Shown in pieces: positions 61,695 through 64,000 of a stretch of 64,000 nucleotides of DNA. Source of the DNA: Tenuibacillus multivorans (GTDB lineage: Bacteria; Bacillota; Bacilli; Bacillales; Alkalibacillaceae); assembly GCF_900103915.1 (NCBI RefSeq), contig NZ_FNIG01000010.1, positions 44,287 through 108,286 of the forward strand, written 5' to 3'. The translations under genes and the position numbers were made by a program. Each line of letters starts with the position of its first letter. Position 1 is the first letter of the stretch. Below the pieces are notes generated by a model that worked only from the letters and a program-made list of their open reading frames with translations, made no database searches and was not told the origin of the DNA.

Positions 61695-61884
61695 TGCCAC
61701 AGATGTGGGTGTTTCAGCAGGGGATTGGGGATTCATTTTTTGGGCATTTAAATTAGACATTAGTTATTCTTTTAAGGAAAATTCATGATCAGTTTATCTT
61801 TTTACATGCGTTGATATTCGTGTTTGAGCGCATTTTTTGATATGATGATAAATGATGATTATACATGCTTAAGGAGGAATTCTG

Positions 61885-63276
61885 ATGGATTATCGTATTG
61901 AAAGAGATACACTTGGTGAAATCAAAGTCCCAAGTGATAAATATTGGGCAGCACAAACACAACGTAGTAAACAAAACTTCCCGATTGGGAATGAGAAAAT
62001 GCCTAAAGAAATTATCGAAGGTTTTGCAATCCTTAAGAAAAGTGCTGCTAGAGCAAATGAATCGTTAGGTTTATTAGAAACAGATAAAGCGGATGCCATT
62101 GGACATGCAGCTGATGAAATTCTAGCAGGAAAGCTATTTGACCATTTTCCGCTAGTCGTTTGGCAAACGGGTAGTGGAACTCAATCCAACATGAATGTGA
62201 ATGAAGTGATTGCTTATGTTGGAAATGAATGGCTTGAAGAACAAGGAAAAGAAGTGCGTTTACATCCAAACGATGATGTCAACAAATCACAAAGTTCAAA
62301 CGATACGTTCCCAACAGCATTACATATTGCATCTGTGAAAAAAGTAGAAGAGCACGTCTTACCTGCTTTAAACAAAATGAAACAAACATTAAAAGAAAAA
62401 TCCGAAGCTTATATGGATATCGTGAAAATTGGACGCACCCATTTACAAGATGCTACACCATTAACACTTGGACAAGAAATTAGTGGTTGGCAGCGAATGC
62501 TTGAAAAAACGGAATCCATGATCAAGGACTCTTTAAAATACGTGCGTGAAATTGCGTTAGGTGGTACAGCAGTTGGCACTGGAATTAATGCTCACCCTGA
62601 TTTTGCCGAAACAGTAGCCAAGACGATTAACGAAGAAACGAATGGCTCATTCGTCTCTGCACCGAATAAATTTCATGCCTTAACAAGTCATGACGAATTA
62701 GTGCATACACATGGTGCGTTAAAAGGCCTAGCTGCTGATGTTATGAAAATTGCGAATGATGTTCGTTGGTTAGCAAGTGGCCCGCGTTGCGGTATTGGTG
62801 AAATTACAATTCCAGCAAATGAACCTGGAAGCTCAATTATGCCAGGTAAAGTTAATCCAACTCAAAGTGAAGCTATTACAATGGTCGCGGCTCATGTCAT
62901 GGGTAATGATGCGGCGATTGGATTTGCAGCGAGCCAAGGTAACTTTGAATTAAACGTGTTTAAACCAATGATTGCTTATAACTTCTTACAAACGTGTCAA
63001 TTACTTGGTGACAGTATGAAATCATTTACAGACCGTAGTTTAGCTGGGTTAGAACCAGACGAAGAAAAAATCGAAAAATTCCTTAACGACTCACTTATGT
63101 TAGTTACAGCATTAAATCCACACATCGGTTATGAAAATGCAGCCAAAATTGCGAAATATGCGCATGAGCATAATTTAACATTACGTGAAGCTAGTGAAGC
63201 AACTGGTATTCTTTCAGGTGAGGAATTTGATAAACTTGTTGATCCAAAAGAAATGACAAAACCAAATGCCAAATAA
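61885..63276 (+). CDS. fumC: class II fumarate hydratase
   Basis: This 463-residue enzyme interconverts fumarate and malate in the TCA cycle. Motifs: [60 protein letters not shown] and the signature [11 protein letters not shown] near residue 320. It needs no iron-sulfur cluster. The ribosome site AAGGAGGAA is seven bases before ATG. It is monocistronic. With odhAB, two TCA steps lie in this window but in separate transcripts. Confidence 0.96.
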   Translation: MDYRIERDTLGEIKVPSDKYWAAQTQRSKQNFPIGNEKMPKEIIEGFAILKKSAARANESLGLLETDKADAIGHAADEILAGKLFDHFPLVVWQTGSGTQSNMNVNEVIAYVGNEWLEEQGKEVRLHPNDDVNKSQSSNDTFPTALHIASVKKVEEHVLPALNKMKQTLKEKSEAYMDIVKIGRTHLQDATPLTLGQEISGWQRMLEKTESMIKDSLKYVREIALGGTAVGTGINAHPDFAETVAKTINEETNGSFVSAPNKFHALTSHDELVHTHGALKGLAADVMKIANDVRWLASGPRCGIGEITIPANEPGSSIMPGKVNPTQSEAITMVAAHVMGNDAAIGFAASQGNFELNVFKPMIAYNFLQTCQLLGDSMKSFTDRSLAGLEPDEEKIEKFLNDSLMLVTALNPHIGYENAAKIAKYAHEHNLTLREASEATGILSGEEFDKLVDPKEMTKPNAK

Positions 63277-63352
63277 AAATATATGAAAAAATTACCGTTA
63301 ATAACTTTCTCACTCCTGTAGAAAATATGGATACACAGGAGGTGAGATACAA

Positions 63353-63559
63353 ATGGCACAACAAAACAACAACAACTCAAACCAATTAGTAGTACCTGGT
63401 GTTGCTCAAGCTTTAGACCAAATGAAAACTGAAATCGCACAAGAATTTGGTGTTCAGCTTGGACCAGACACACCTTCACGCGCCAACGGTTCTGTTGGTG
63501 GTGAAATCACTAAACGCCTAGTACAATTGGCAGAACAACAACTAGGTGGAACTCAGTAA
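63353..63559 (+). CDS. alpha/beta-type small acid-soluble spore protein
   Basis: This 68-residue protein has [46 protein letters not shown]. It coats and protects spore DNA from UV and heat and is degraded at germination by the Gpr protease at the TEIAQEF site, which is present. The length and both helices are normal. ACAGGAGGTGAG precedes ATG. Forespore (SigG) expression is expected by family; no promoter could be fixed. A perfect hairpin follows. Confidence 0.96.
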   Translation: MAQQNNNNSNQLVVPGVAQALDQMKTEIAQEFGVQLGPDTPSRANGSVGGEITKRLVQLAEQQLGGTQ

Positions 63560-63598
63560 CCAACTAATCAATAACCTCATAGTTAATTTTGAAGCATG

Positions 63599-63634
63599 CA
63601 GGTAAGAGAAATTCAAATCTTTCTCTTACCTGTC
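63599..63634 (+). terminator. terminator after the SASP gene
   Basis: CAGGTAAGAGAAA pairs with TTTCTCTTACCTG around TTCAAATC. The T-run after it is weak, but the 13-bp stem is perfect. Confidence 0.8.
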
Positions 63635-63683
63635 ATTAAATAAGGGGGCTTTTGGTAGTGAACCCCAAAAGTTAGAGTTTTGA

Positions 63684-64000
63684 TTATGCAACTGTGTGGC
63701 TGGTTTGAGTTCGGTATTCCACTGGACTTAAACCAGCCAATTTTTCTTTTATGCGTTCGTGATTGTAATAATCGATGTACCTCTCGATATCCTTCTTTAA
63801 TTCAGTATAAGAAACCAAGGGTTCCCCGTAATACATTTCTTGCTTCATAAGGCCAAAGAAGTTCTCCATCACGGCATTATCTGCACAGGTCGCTTTCCTA
63901 GACATACTTTGAAAAATTTTGTTCTTCTTCAAGGTTTTTACCCATTTACGATGTTGATAATGCCACCCTTGATCTGAATGGATGGTGGTTCTATACTCAG
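63684..64000 (-). mobile_element. IS3-family transposase, 3' part, cut by window edge
   Basis: The minus strand runs from the window edge to 63684 and encodes the C-terminal part of an OrfB integrase: YRTTIHSDQGWHYQHRKWV (second DDE Asp in HSDQG), CADNAVMENFFGLMKQEM (Glu in MENFF), then YIDYYNHERIKEKLAGLSPVEYR. These are typical of the IS150/IS3 group. The start and upstream orfA are outside the window. The frame is intact as far as seen, so the element may be active. Its right end lies near 63654-63680, where GTGAACCCCAAAAGTTAGA resembles an IS150-group terminal repeat. Confidence 0.9.

Noticed and set aside
61706..61745. G-run words after the VanY-like gene, similar to the 41.7-kb array
   Set aside because: Only about two units fit a 21-bp phase, which is within chance.

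Overview
The window is chromosomal DNA of a low-GC, endospore-forming member of the Bacillaceae. The evidence is a GerA-type germinant receptor operon, an alpha/beta-type small acid-soluble spore protein, a spore-coat transglutaminase, a YhcN/YlaJ-type lipoprotein, PrkA-, YhbH- and SpoVR-like proteins, and SigI/RsgI. AGGAGG-type ribosome sites and frequent TTG/GTG starts fit this. Several very acidic proteins (OdhB linker, DUF5667-like protein, RsgI tail) hint at a halophilic or halotolerant lineage, but that is inference. No rRNA, tRNA, CRISPR array or prophage was seen. The only mobile element is an IS3-family transposase cut by the right edge.

Layout: 0.1-0.5 kb holds a decayed DUF3231 gene, with an intact relative at 6.2 kb. 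0.6-1.7 kb is a zinc-ribbon protein plus a Ser/Thr kinase. 1.7-9.9 kb holds a spermidine-synthase-like protein, Maf, a UgtP-type glycosyltransferase, a YerD-type glutamate-synthase-like protein, Tgl and an asparagine synthetase. 10-18 kb holds a hydrolase, a CDF metal exporter, a DUF4349 lipoprotein, a TVP38 protein, an ABC-class ATPase and queG-ogt-trmL. 18-25 kb holds a PrkA-like protein, odhAB and a YhbH-like protein; this resembles the queG-...-trmL-...-prkA-yhbH order of B. subtilis with odhAB placed inside it. 25-34 kb holds NupC, a MATE transporter, a lone MurG, gerAA-AB-AC and a DUF389 protein. 34-38 kb is a bmrBCD-like operon: leader peptide, attenuator and heterodimeric ABC exporter. 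38-41 kb holds an HtrA-like protease and sigI-rsgI. 41.2-42 kb is non-coding, with a GC-rich folded element and a phased 21-bp repeat array. 42-48.5 kb is a six-gene run: extracytoplasmic protein, two ABC-2 permeases, ATPase, and a sensor kinase with a cysteine-bearing GAF domain plus its response regulator. 48.5-58 kb holds sporulation and accessory genes (YhcN-like, SpoVR-like, WrbA-like, padR-chrA, a cut-down RsbR, a chemoreceptor, a BtuF-like protein, azlCD, GNAT). 58-64 kb holds a coiled-coil repeat protein, a DUF5667-like protein, an IDEAL protein, a VanY-like lipoprotein, fumC, a SASP and the IS3 fragment.

Most noteworthy: (1) diverged, shortened relatives of all three members of the PrkA/YhbH/SpoVR set lie in one window; (2) several gene-end or intergenic sites carry degenerate repeats with a 21-bp period (two helical turns, or seven codons) but different core words; (3) a small secreted-peptide gene is interrupted by an exact 16-bp tandem duplication; (4) a bmrB-like leader/attenuator is followed by a second small ORF; (5) an AirS-like cysteine GAF kinase is linked to an ABC-2 exporter.
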